64,000 bases of DNA, taken from Atherinomorus stipes (taxonomy: Eukaryota > Chordata > Actinopteri > Atheriniformes > Atherinidae). Location: positions 1-64,000 of the forward strand of contig JALJCO010010468.1 of assembly GCA_023101725.1 (NCBI GenBank), written 5' to 3'. The translations under genes and the position numbers were made by a program. Every line of letters starts with the position of its first letter. Position 1 is the stretch's first letter. Of the stretch, positions 44,701 to 55,160 are shown piece after piece. A model generated the notes under the pieces. The model saw nothing but the letters and a program-made list of their open reading frames with translations, had not been told where the DNA came from and searched no databases.

Positions 44701-47700
44701 AATGGGCTGCCGCCCTCCAAGAATAACAAGACTTTGTCATGCATTTGTGTGTGCAGAAGAGTCCAGCAGAGTTTGGTCTGCATGGATTGCTGGTCCTGAG
44801 CACCATGCTGCTCAGCACCTACAGTGTGAAGGCAAAGAAACACACATGTGAAAGTGATAAAGGCCGTATGTGGAAGCCCTTCCATCAGTCTGGCCTAAAT
44901 CTGACAAACGCAAGCGCGTCTCCACCATTCCTTTTTTTTTTTTTTACTCTCTTTAAAACAAACACACCACCTAAAAAATCAAGACAGAAGGAGGCTTCTG
45001 TAGACTGACAAAAAAAAAACTATTCAAAATGCAAGACCATATAGCTTACCCGCTGTCACCAAGGGAAAGCTCAAATGACACAGTCACAGAGTTTAGATGC
45101 ATGAAGGAAATTGTTAAAGCATACCTTATCTAATTGATAAAGCTGCCCTACACCTTTTTATCTGCTGGTAAATAATTGCTTACTGGATAAGAGCTGATTT
45201 CAATATCAAGTGGCTTCATGAAAAATGTCTAATGTAAACAGACGACCTCACTCGTGCACATTAGCCAGTAAACTGGTGCGAGCTGAGAGAAACAGAATGC
45301 AGTTGCCTGACAGCCAGTCAAATCTGAGCGATGGACCTATACTGCCATCATGTGGTCGCATCTGGTACGTGCAGAAAGGAAAAAGCACTAGAGAATTGAG
45401 AGAAACATTGAAACATGTTCTGAATTTTGGGTATTTCCAAATGAAAAACAGAAGCAAAGAGAAAAACCAAACCAAAAAACCCACAGGTTTCAATATGACA
45501 TCATATATAAAACTTAACAATGACACTGACCAGTGCGTCTACCATAAAGGTGCCCATTAACCATGTAGATAAGTAATAAGTGGATTGTGATAAGCTGCCT
45601 ACTTTGCCTTCTGGATGAGTGCCAAAACTTTCATGATGACAACAAGGTTTTTATTGATTTTCTAGCTTAACATGCCTTAGTGCTGTTTTTCGGCACATAC
45701 CCAGTGAGGTCCCGTCCTCTCCCATGATGATCTTCATGGAGGTGATTATCTGCTGAGCCACAGGAGGGGACATAGAAGTGGCGTACAGGGCACTGTGAGA
45801 GTGGCAGCGCAGGTAGTCAATCAGCTCCTGAAAGAATACATGAACAATTAAAGTAAAGCTTTCTAATTGAAAACATTTGCCCAATATAAACCTGGATATT
45901 TCTTGACATGAAAGAGAAGTGTTGTAGAAGTGTAGGGAGTTCCACTGTGTTTGCATTTCCTTTCTATTTGCTTTTTCCTTAACCTCATCTAGCTGAAGTT
46001 GCACAAGATTATTGATATGGTTGCACCTTTACTCTGACTAAAAATAGAAGTATACGCTGAATCAAATCCTTCCCAGTAAAAACAGGAAGTTGAATTTCTT
46101 GTTACTGGCAGACATTATTAACCAACAGCTGCAGTAAATGACACATGAGGAATTGGATAATTGCTCAAACTCCTGAAAATGAGTAAGAGTTTCGTCCATT
46201 GTAATCAGTATTTCTTCCACCAAAGAGAAATTCTTCACTTTCTTTTGCTTTGTTTTTTTAATGTAAAACTTCTCACAAACCTTTTTGCCTCCAATGTATC
46301 CACCAGCAGCTCCAAAGCTCTTAGTGAACGTTCCCATCATGATGTCAACATCCTTAGGATCCAGGCCAAAGTAGTCCACAACTCCTCTGCCATTGGGTCC
46401 AAGGGCACCGATACTGTGAGCTTCATCCAGGTACAGATATGCTTTGTAACGCTTCTTCAGAGCGATGACTTCAGGTAGACGCACTATGGACCCCTCCATA
46501 CTTTGGGAATTAAAAACAAAGACATTAAATAAACGAGATAACAGTAATTTGACTGATTTCTTCTTTCTGAAAATTCTGGTTTCAACTGCTATCACCAAGA
46601 ACCTACATCAGAAATTTCACCTCATAGGAAATCACCTGACTATTGCTTAGTGTGATAAGGTAGTAAAAGCAAGAAGCACTGTTTATTTAAGTTAATGAAA
46701 TATTTGTTCTTGAAATTCCTGTGAAACTGAAACTCAGTTAACATCACATTAATAAAGCCCACTGATTCTGTCAGACAGTTCTTCTCAGAGCCACTGATCA
46801 ATAAACTCATTACCTTTATGTTAATTACAAAGAACAAGGGATGGATCATTCTCAGGAGAGTGAGAACTCTTTAAAATGAAAATTACTTCGTATTTCTAGC
46901 CAGGAAAAAAGGAAAAAGAAGTGCAAACTGGGAGGTGTGAATTTGCGATGTTCTCCCACTCAACTATAATGTGCTGCAATAATGTTTCAGTCGTCTTGTA
47001 AACGTGTCCCACTGTTTTACTGCAAATGGGTTTGCTGCAACAGTAAAGACGGAGCATAGTTCCCGTCATAAAAACTGCCTCCAGGGCCATTGCTTTGCTC
47101 AAAATATCAATATATCTGCACCATGACCTTAATGTGTTGAATGAGTTCTGCACAGACAACAAAAGCAATGTCATGGAAAAGTATGATTTTTATAATATAA
47201 GCTTATAATATAACCCCCCTCAAAAAAGATCAAGCTCAAGGCTAATAGGATCTCGACCAGATGAAAGGTCTCAGTCAAGTATTTGACAAGAAAAGAAGGT
47301 GAACGAACAATTTCTGTGTTTTAGAGAAATGTCAAGTGTGTACCTGTATATTCCCTCCACCACAATAAGAATTTTCTTCCAAGGCCTGTGGGTTCTGGGC
47401 TGCCCGTGCACGATGGCATCTCTCAGCAGCTTCTCCAGGCTTTGCATGTCTATAACACACAAGAGTTAGTCAATTAAAGACCATGAAAGCTTAAAACCTT
47501 TTTCCTTCTTCAGAAATAAGATCATTTTCTTTAACTGAGTGTGAATATTCTATCATGACAATGAGACAAATTTTTCAGTAGCCGAGCAGCCTGGTTACTT
47601 GCTGCTATCTTAGTTTTAATCTCCAAGTGGTGGTGTTTGGTGGCTGTCTGTGTGTGTTTTTTTACACCACACCCACTGCTGTGTGATTCAGTACAATAAA

Positions 47701-50700
47701 TAAAAAGACAAAAAGCTAGGGAGGAAAATCCAGATCAGTGTAACATGAGCAAACAAGTGTAAGAGAGACAGCTGGAGTTTTGTAAAAGCAACACACACCC
47801 ATGTTACACGTATTTACAACCCGTCTGGGAAAAGCTAATTACAGCTAATTGTTTTCCAGTGTTGGAAGAGCCATTTTAATCCTGAGTGTTTTGTTTCTGC
47901 TTGTTTTGGGTGTACATTAGGTTAGAGCAGCATTTCTTTTTATGAAACATAAAGAGATAAAATCACCCACTGTTGTGTTTGAAGACCCGGATTGTGGAAC
48001 CTGATAGTCGAGCACCCAGCACCAGTGACGCATGATTCAGCTCGTCACTCAAGATGAGACAACCCTGCAGCAAGAAGATAAAAACACTTCATATCTTAAA
48101 CAAACTAAAGGTGTTCACAAATGCTCATAGTTTACACCAGCTCCTACAGACAGAGAGCAGAACTTAAGTGTTTCCAGGGAGCTTGTTTTTGCAAGATTAT
48201 GTAGGATTTTACATGCTGGAGGTTTTCATGTTGAGCAATTACTCTGCAGTCTGGCATTTGGTTATTCTTCCTTAAGAAATACTACATGTCTCCACCCAGA
48301 AAACCCAAGTTAATTTGACATGTTTACGTGATGCTTTGACACTGCATTTAAAGTCAGAAAAAGCTCATTGAGAAATTATTGTGGAAACAAGTTATATGTG
48401 CTGGGGCAGTTGTTGATTTCAGCATACTGAAAGGTAGAGAACTGTGTTTTACTGGGAAAAAAAAAGGGTTCTGCACAGGCATTTTATACCAGCTATTAGA
48501 AAAAAAAAAAAAAAAAGAGCAAAGACCAAACGTCACAAATCCATGACAAGAGTGTGCTTGTGTATATGAGGTGAGCAAAAGCAACTCCATCTCTTACACT
48601 TAAATGATATAAACAGGCCGGCTTAATGCATTAACTTTGAACTAGCAACAAGCTATTAAACTTCCATCTTCCTCAGGGAAATACATTTTCCCTGAAAGCT
48701 AGAATTTGTTGAACTTATGCTGTGTAACATTTGCAGCATCTGTCTGATTTCACTTCTCAGCCCTGCTTTTGTTAAAATGAACTCTGATCTTTTTGCCTTG
48801 TGTGTTTCACTTGAGCTGATCAGAACCGTCAATCGCAGTTGTGTCTGCACAGCACTGTGTCTGAGAGCAGAAAGCACTGATCATTTTTCTGGGATTTTGA
48901 AGCCCAAATTTGTTACTTGATTGCTTTTGATCAAACATGTTGGCCTGAAAGGTAAACACATTCGTGTGATGCGACAAACTCGAGACGTAAATTTCAGCTC
49001 TACACAGACAAGTACACGTTCTGTCTACTGCGATGCTTTTGTCTATTTGCTTTTGAAAGTAATTAGAAAACAATCATATTATAATCATAATGTATAATTT
49101 ATACAAACTGTGGGTCTGAACTTGTTAAAAAACAAAAAAAAACGAACAACTGTTAACCAATAAAATGCACAAACCATTAGCAGGCAGATACAGTCCGAGC
49201 ATATTTACTGCAGCCCATCCATCTTATTAAAAAACACACCTCGCCACCCATATAGTTTCCAGATTCTTTGGCTAAAGTTCAATCAAGCTTGTTACGCAAC
49301 ATTGCATAACGTTATGGGGTCATGAGGATGTGAGCTTATAGAGGAGCAACTTCCTCTACCCAGAATTTGTGAAGTCTTATAACAAAAGCGCCTAAATGAC
49401 TCAAATCTTTGAATTTCCGAGTACTGATGTATTTTCTCTCTGTCTGTTTACATTGTTGTTTACTACTTGTCATGAAATGTGTTCTCCGGCTCACAAGGTT
49501 CATAAACAGAAGCCTGTGGCTCAAATTTCAAGATCCTGTCAAAGCAACACCGTCTATGGAAGAAAACAGCAAGTGAATGCCATGTGTGACTAGCAGGGGT
49601 TAGAACAACAGTAAGTGGAACTAGCCAAAAATCAGTCTCCAATTCTCTCCACTCTGAATGTTTTGAAAGCTTGTACCGGATGCTCGGATACTGGAGAACA
49701 GCCAAAAGTCCTCAAGTTTGGCAACACTTGTGAAAACATCTCTTGTTTTTACTTTACTCAGGAAGAGGTGTTTTTTCCTCCTCAGTGGTGAAAGTGTTAA
49801 TGGTAGCAGCTAACAATTTCTAGTACAGGAAAAATGTGCAGATATAAGCACACATAAAGACGTGTAATGCCAGCGAAACACAAAGAACAAAAGGAAGTGA
49901 ATGAAATTCCTCACCTTTCCAGTAAGAGCAGGAATGTTCATGGAGTTGGTTGCAAAGCCCATGCCAAAGACCATAGATGACTCAACGCCCAGAAACCTGG
50001 CAACCAGCTGCTCCAGATCCTCATGGATGTCCAGGTTCCCTGAAAATGGCAACACTCCGTTTTAAACAGACTTCTCTGCATTCAATGGTTTTGTGTTTCA
50101 TCATAAGAGATGTTTATGTTAAAGAAGAGACAGGTAAATAATTTTTCCCATGCAGCACTAACCCCTGCTTTTACTTTAGATAAATAGAATAATTAAAAGG
50201 ATAAAATGGGAAATATTACAAAAAAGTGTCTGTTAAATTGAGTGTTGAAATTCCATTCCATGATTCAGTCCTTGACTGCCACATTACTCTGTGGCTTTTA
50301 AAAAATCCTCAAGAAGCAATAAAAACAGATGGAGCAGAAGTTAAAACAACATTCACTTTTAAAAACCTCAATATGATAAATTATGAAAGCTTGTCAAAAA
50401 CCTATTCTGTTCAAAAGATGGCCTATCATACCCATTTCACAGCGGGTGCTTCCTACTCCAACTCCATACAGTTGTGTGGCTTCGACAGCAGCGTCGGCGC
50501 AAGCTCCGATGTTTTCAGCAAAGCCGAGGTAGTTGTATGAGCCCATGTTGATGACATCCTTCACCACTTTACCTGTGTGCCTGAGTAAAATAAACAGTCG
50601 TAGACTGAGAATTGATGCCTTCACTCAAGGTTAACACAAATACTTATCTTCAGTGTGTGAGCCTGTCAGCTCTGGTTGCTTGGCAACTGTCTTATTTACT

Positions 50701-53700
50701 GCTCAAAGCTGACCCTTTAAATGCCAGTTACTATACATGCTGATAAAAAACAGTATAAACAGTTTATTGTGGAGAGGAAATCCAGCTGCATAGTGAATAC
50801 CTTCCATATGTGATAAACCAGAAAGAATATGACAGTTTGTCTAGAAACACTCCCCATTCCTTTTAACTATGAAGCTCTGACTAATAATCAGTTTAATCGA
50901 CTGTCATGTACAGTATGTATGTTTGAGTTTTAAATATCAGAGAACTTGAGCAGGTCTTGGAATAATTTATGTTGCTTTGACTTTCTTTCATATTCAGATT
51001 ATGTGCACACTGATGTCATCATTCCCACAAGATATTGTATTTACAAATGATTCATGCCATACAGTTTATCATGTCATTTCATTTTAGAACAGTGTCTTTC
51101 TTTTAAAGAGCGTGTGACAGATACTGGTGCTTCCAAAGTAACTCTCTGAATCACGGCCGGCGTCATGCTTATCAGAAATACAAGGTCAGTGACTTCAGGG
51201 TGCAGTATCAGAATGCAGGAGTGCACTGGGTGTGGCATGAAAGTTGAAGCATCTCAAACCAAAACAAACTGAATCAAAACACAACTAAGAGTCGTTTTAG
51301 CAGCTTGAAACATGCTGGGAGTTACAGAGCAACACTGTCTTCTGCTCTGTGGGAGGTTTTTATCCAAACTGTTTAAGTTGGAGGAGGAGAACGTAAATGT
51401 TTGCCTTCTCTGGACTGTGGGACTCACAATGCAAAGACGCAAGCTACCACAACACAGAAGCAAAAAGCCTGGATAAGATCACACAGAGCAGGTGTATCAC
51501 TTTAGTGTGACATCATCTGATAACTGTCACAAAAAATAGCAAATTATTATAAGAAATAATATATCAAAATGCACATAAATACACAGCTCTGAGAGAAGAA
51601 TGAGCCCAAGATTCATCAATTAATTCGAACGAAACCATAGACATAAAAATAAGTGGGATAGGTGGTGCTGCATGTACACACAGAACAGAAAACACTAAAA
51701 ATCACACACAATGTAGCAACCTACTCAAATGTCCAGTTGTAGTTGTGAGTAACTCTTTCTACCAAGTCCATCTTGGCACCTGGGACGCTGCAAATAGGTC
51801 GGTTCCAATTGTCTCGGATCCTCATGTACAAGTTCCTTGTGTAAAAGTTCTCAAAGTCCTGATAGAGAGGGACAAAATCCTGCACAAAAAGGATAAGATT
51901 ATTAATTCATATTATCTTTAAAGTTCAGCGTATACACAAAGAAACATTTTTTTGTACAAACAAGTCCAACAGCCAGTATTTACCAGATAAATTGGGTGTG
52001 AATGTAAGTTTGACAGAAAATGCTGACAGCTAATGAAGCAAAAGGACACTTGGGAACCAGCAGATCTGCAACACACTGTCACTCTTAACATAACGCTCTT
52101 CCTTAAGCAAACCTATGTTGAAGAAGGGCTAAAGAATAGGTCAAATTTGAGCAGTTTTTTTAATAGGATAATACTAATTTGGCCTCAAATGGTGCAGTAT
52201 CTAGTTTGCTGTAATCAGTTTTTGATACCACTTTACCTTCTGCTCCTCTCTCTCGCTAGCAACATGGCACTTCTCAATGTTCCAGTTGCGGAGGAAGTCT
52301 CTGAGGTAGCCAAAGATGGTGAGGATGCCATAGCCCATGTAGGTAAGCACAGCGACCAGCAAAGGTGTCTCCTCAAAGGACTCCGCAAAGGGCTTTTTAT
52401 ACAAACTGGACTTATGTGGGACATTTTGGTTCTGGGGAAGAGTGAAAATAAAAAGGTTAAGATCACAAGTCTGAAGTTTGAACATTTTAATGCAGCTTCT
52501 AAATGTAAAACAAAGACCAATATTTCTTTTACAAGTAGTTTCTTCTTTAAAAAGCTTTAACATTACGCAAGAACTGTTAATGCATTCAATCTTTCATCCT
52601 TAAACTGAAAATCGTAGACCATCTACACACAATATAAAACATTTGGGCTTATTTAGTTAGAATGAATTAAAAGGCTAATAAAGGCTGCAATAAGCCAATT
52701 CACTCATTCATTGAGACTCAGCCCCTTTCATGTCCCCATGGACCAATAAAGGGGTAAAATGGGCATAAATCTAGAGTATTCTATGAATAGCAGTACTTTT
52801 CCTGACCTTATAAATATAGTCACACACTGAAGAAACAGCACAAAACAAAATAATAGTGCAATTCCAAGATAAAATATGTGACTTTAGTTAAGGGAGTCAC
52901 TCATTACAGGCTCTGTCCTGCAGCTTAGCAGCCACTCCTCATGTGACTAGTCATGCTTCTCCAAGAAATACCTCTGGGCTAGGGAACAGTATTGTGTGTG
53001 TGAGTAAAATCTGTTACAGTGGTCCTTCTTAAAAAGATCCAAGAAAATTGACTGGAAGACCAACAAGCCAGTAGCCACTGCAGGAAGAGAAAAACATTCA
53101 TATCCAAATGAGATTGTGGCACACTGCTCTCAACCACAGTGGCTAAACACAGTTTGACATCATTTGCTTAATTTTCCAAACCTGTACTCAAGCAAAAATT
53201 GTGCAAAAGCAGGTATTGCTATGCTTTTATAGCTGGAACTAGAAAAACGATCCCAAGCTTGCTCTGCAGCTCAGTGGATAATGATCATATTACATTGTAT
53301 ACACAATAAAAGAAGCTCGTGGTGTAAGCATAAGCTGTACGGTTCACATTAGGGAAACAGGAGTAAGTTGTCTATCTGCAAAATGTTGATTCAATGCAAA
53401 GCGAATTTGAACTAGTGATTACTGTTTCTACTTTCCTAGCTTAAAAGTGTTAACATTTCCAACAGTTTGCTCTGTACTATCCATACTAAGATTCATGGCA
53501 AAATTAAGAGCCAGTTTCTAAGCCAAGGAACCAGGTCAAAGACAAAATGCAACATCCATCTCTGACCACAACACTACAGGCCTAATGTAAATAATTTCCC
53601 AAAACTAGACACTTACTGTTTTGTGAGAAATGATCAGACAGAAGTCAATCATATATTGCCTAACCAAGTTAATCAGTAGTACTTCAGAAAAGGGCCCATG

Positions 53701-54980
53701 GATTTCTCACTTGGTTTACCAAGAGCCAACAAAGATCATATCACAACAGTAATGAAATATTAGATCAGATATTAATTAATAAGATTGTAATTTCAATCTA
53801 TTTATTGCTCTGAATATTTCCTCCCAAGTACTAAAACAATTTTCTGATGCCTATTCAACTTTTCAGCAATAATCTGTAGCTCTGCGTTCACATCTTGTGG
53901 GATAAAGGCATAAGGTGTAACAACCACAGAATCTGGAATCTTTAGAGTTAAAATCTACATGGAACATGGAACTATGGAATGTGTTGCCTTTCTTCAGTCT
54001 TTGTCTTAAATTGTGGATAAAACAGAAAAGAAAGAATAATCAAATGTGAGAACCTAACCTCAACTTAAACCCCCACATACATGTCATTTTTAGGGGGGTT
54101 AAAATTCCAGCATTGAAGGTACCACACCCTTCAAATACCGCTAAAAGGTGGCATGTGACAGCGCCCATAACCCTATTCTACCTATGGGGAAACCTTTACC
54201 CCAACAGGATTCTGGTCTTCTTCAAACTAGTCTGTTAACAGAGACCTGCCTAACCTCACCACACACAGCATGGAGAGAAACAGGGTGTAAAGTTACAACA
54301 ACAAAAAAGTCACCACTACAATCATCCCCGATCAGGTAGCATGGTCACCAACCAAGTTTGAAGCACAAAAGTTAAGTGTGGCTTTCATAACATTTAGACA
54401 AAGTCACAACTAAACCCTTAACATGTTGAAAAAACAGTAATTACTACGCAATAATCAACAATATTGAGCTAGGCGATTACAAATGCAGTATTAACTAGGT
54501 AAAACAGTAGCAAATGACAACAGCAATATCGGGTATCAAATCAACCATTCATTAGAAATGATCGGCGTGGACTTTTACGTAAGCCAACTATAGGAGCTAA
54601 TTACATTAATGTTTACTCGTGAGACAACGATTTACATAGCGATGGCTCACATTTCCCGTGTGCGCGCGGAGAAAAGCACCCACACATACGAACTGGTAGC
54701 CACAACACGAACACATGAAAATCAAACTCTTAAGCTGGTATCAACAACATTCATTCAAAAATGTGTCATGGCAGATGCTAGCATCGATGGTTACAGCCTC
54801 CCACCCCAACACTTAACGGTTGGGCCTCACCTTCTCCCTGGGGCTCTGATACTTGTGTGGCTGTTGAAACAGGCAGCGGTTCTTCACGAAGCCATTTTTA
54901 CTCGCATTTTTCCCGTTTGAGGTCCGGTGGCAGATATCTCCGTTTAGCAGCTTGGTCGCGGAGGTTTCTGTCATCTTCAT
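39875..54980 (-). CDS. sptlc2: Serine palmitoyltransferase long-chain base subunit 2 (whole gene, 12 coding exons)
   Basis: Catalytic subunit of serine palmitoyltransferase, the ER-membrane enzyme that condenses L-serine with palmitoyl-CoA to 3-ketosphinganine; it works as a heterodimer with SPTLC1. Twelve exons join in phase to a 566-residue product (human SPTLC2 has 562). Seen in the translation: a membrane segment at about residues 74-91, the [16 protein letters not shown] block from 116, DELNHAS at 265-271, LDEAHSIGA at 349-357 and the PLP-lysine motif GTFTKSFGA with Lys385. The C-terminal region has [14 protein letters not shown]. All introns are GT-AG. Core motifs ([23 protein letters not shown]) fit SPTLC2 better than SPTLC3, and ism2 lies downstream on the same strand as in human. 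It could be either teleost duplicate (sptlc2a or sptlc2b); I cannot tell which. No disabling change is seen. Confidence 0.95.
40688..40817 (-). CDS. sptlc2: sptlc2 exon 11
   Basis: Acceptor tttacttttcag, donor gtaagt. It encodes [31 protein letters not shown] and [11 protein letters not shown], a hallmark C-terminal block that matches SPTLC2 more closely than SPTLC3. Confidence 0.95.
40988..41123 (-). CDS. sptlc2: sptlc2 exon 10
   Basis: Acceptor cccttttctag, donor gtgatt. It encodes [33 protein letters not shown] and MLYMPAKIG. It lies after a 4.6-kb intron and is phased 2 in, 2 out. Confidence 0.95.
41701..41791. repeat. Long A tract in sptlc2 intron 9
   Basis: About 60 A from 41,701 to 41,760, a short TATATTAT break, then about 23 more A. 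It could be an assembly artefact or the tail of an unrecognised retroposed insert. Confidence 0.85.
42031..42823. mobile_element. MITE-like element with inner dispersed repeat, in sptlc2 intron 9
   Basis: The outer ends TGGCCATGTTCACA and TGTAACCGTGGCCA are imperfect inverted repeats, with AATTCCG/AATTCTGAA motifs on both sides. Between about 42,478 and 42,755 is a different fish repeat (GGGGAGAACATGCAAACTCC, TTCACACCTAGGGAGGAT), so one repeat has inserted into another. Confidence 0.5.
45701..45827 (-). CDS. sptlc2: sptlc2 exon 9
   Basis: Acceptor gtattctttcag, donor gtatgt. It encodes [19 protein letters not shown] and [17 protein letters not shown], close to human SPTLC2. One base is carried into exon 10. 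Confidence 0.95.
46281..46500 (-). CDS. sptlc2: sptlc2 exon 8 (PLP lysine)
   Basis: Residues 325-398 and the longest exon. Acceptor cccaaag, donor gtttgt. It encodes [19 protein letters not shown], then [16 protein letters not shown] and [18 protein letters not shown]. Lys385 in GTFTKS is the expected Schiff-base lysine for PLP, and the Asp of LDEAH the expected partner of the pyridine nitrogen (family knowledge). Confidence 0.96.
46501..47343 (-). other. sptlc2 intron 7 and other short introns
   Basis: 843 bp without recognisable features. The same is true of intron 6 (47,450-47,970), intron 8 (45,828-46,280) and intron 11 (39,989-40,687). Confidence 0.7.
47344..47449 (-). CDS. sptlc2: sptlc2 exon 7
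   Basis: Acceptor gtgttatag, donor gtacac. It encodes [19 protein letters not shown] and [13 protein letters not shown], ending in a split serine codon that exon 8 completes. Confidence 0.95.
47971..48064 (-). CDS. sptlc2: sptlc2 exon 6
   Basis: Acceptor ttgctgcag, donor gtgggt. It encodes [19 protein letters not shown] and RVFKHN. The DELNHAS block is a conserved cofactor-site segment of the alpha-oxoamine synthase family. One base is left for the split Asn codon. Confidence 0.95.
48065..49914 (-). other. sptlc2 intron 5
   Basis: 1.85 kb of intron. It contains an A tract near 48,499-48,516 and no recognisable mobile element or exon. Confidence 0.75.
49915..50039 (-). CDS. sptlc2: sptlc2 exon 5
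   Basis: Acceptor gccattttcag, donor gtgagg. It encodes [19 protein letters not shown] then [18 protein letters not shown], the conserved block before the first PLP-site motif. Ends in phase 0. Confidence 0.95.
50432..50580 (-). CDS. sptlc2: sptlc2 exon 4
   Basis: Acceptor ttttactcag, donor gtatga. It encodes [19 protein letters not shown], the start of the PLP-dependent transferase fold, and ends STRCEMG with the glycine codon split into exon 5. Confidence 0.95.
50581..51724 (-). other. sptlc2 intron 3
   Basis: 1.1 kb of intron with nothing recognisable. The neighbouring introns 2 (51,880-52,236) and 4 (50,040-50,431) are also featureless. Confidence 0.75.
51725..51879 (-). CDS. sptlc2: sptlc2 exon 3
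   Basis: Acceptor ttttgtgcag, donor gtaggt. It begins GAT TTT GTC and encodes [19 protein letters not shown] and [11 protein letters not shown], nearly identical to vertebrate SPTLC2. The exon leaves two bases (GA) that are completed by the G of exon 4. It falls between the usual ORF start signals and must be read from the splice frame. Confidence 0.95.
52237..52431 (-). CDS. sptlc2: sptlc2 exon 2 (membrane segment)
   Basis: Residues 51-115. Acceptor cttccccag, donor gtaaag, phase 0 at both ends. It encodes [15 protein letters not shown] followed by the hydrophobic segment [18 protein letters not shown], the ER anchor of the SPTLC2/3 family, then YLRDFLRNW. Confidence 0.95.
52432..54830 (-). 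other. sptlc2 intron 1
   Basis: 2.4 kb of AT-rich intron bounded by gtgagg and cttccccag. I see no exon-like segment and no repeat I can name. Confidence 0.8.
54831..54980 (-). CDS. sptlc2: sptlc2 exon 1 (start codon)
   Basis: Fifty codons, residues 1-50, ending AAG before the donor gtgagg (phase 0). I chose the first ATG at 54,980-54,978. A second in-frame ATG six bases on (54,974-54,972) has an A at -3 and a better initiation context, so the true start may be two residues shorter. The N-terminus is hydrophilic, with the NGFVKN stretch seen in this family. Confidence 0.85.
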
Positions 54981-55160
54981 CGGCCGGCCGCGCCTGGAAA
55001 TTTAACTAAGTGCCACAACTTGTGTAACGTTAAACGTGAAGTCGAGTACGAGATACGAGGAAGACGGATTTAACGCCCACTCCGCACTGTGACCGCACGA
55101 GCTTGGCGGAAATCCACGCCCCTGACTGGTTCGTTTGACCAATGGTGTCACGTCAGTACA
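54981..55160 (-). promoter_or_regulatory. sptlc2: Probable sptlc2 promoter and 5' UTR
   Basis: CpG-containing DNA directly upstream of the sptlc2 start, in contrast to the AT-rich surroundings. It holds a CCAAT/ATTGG box (plus-strand CCAAT at 55,139-55,143), a CRE-like TCACGTCA at 55,148-55,155 and a CCACGCCC GC-type box near 55,114-55,121. No TATA box was recognised. The function is inferred from position. Confidence 0.45.

Larger units (their letters stand above)
41124..45700 (-). other. sptlc2 intron 9, repeat-bearing
   Basis: The largest sptlc2 intron at 4.6 kb. It holds a long A tract (41,701-41,791), a MITE-like element with an inner dispersed repeat (42,031-42,823) and otherwise unremarkable AT-rich sequence. 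No extra exon is needed to keep the sptlc2 frame. Confidence 0.75.

Noticed and set aside
52233..52520. 95-codon minus ORF over sptlc2 exon 2
   Set aside because: Out-of-frame shadow of the conserved exon.
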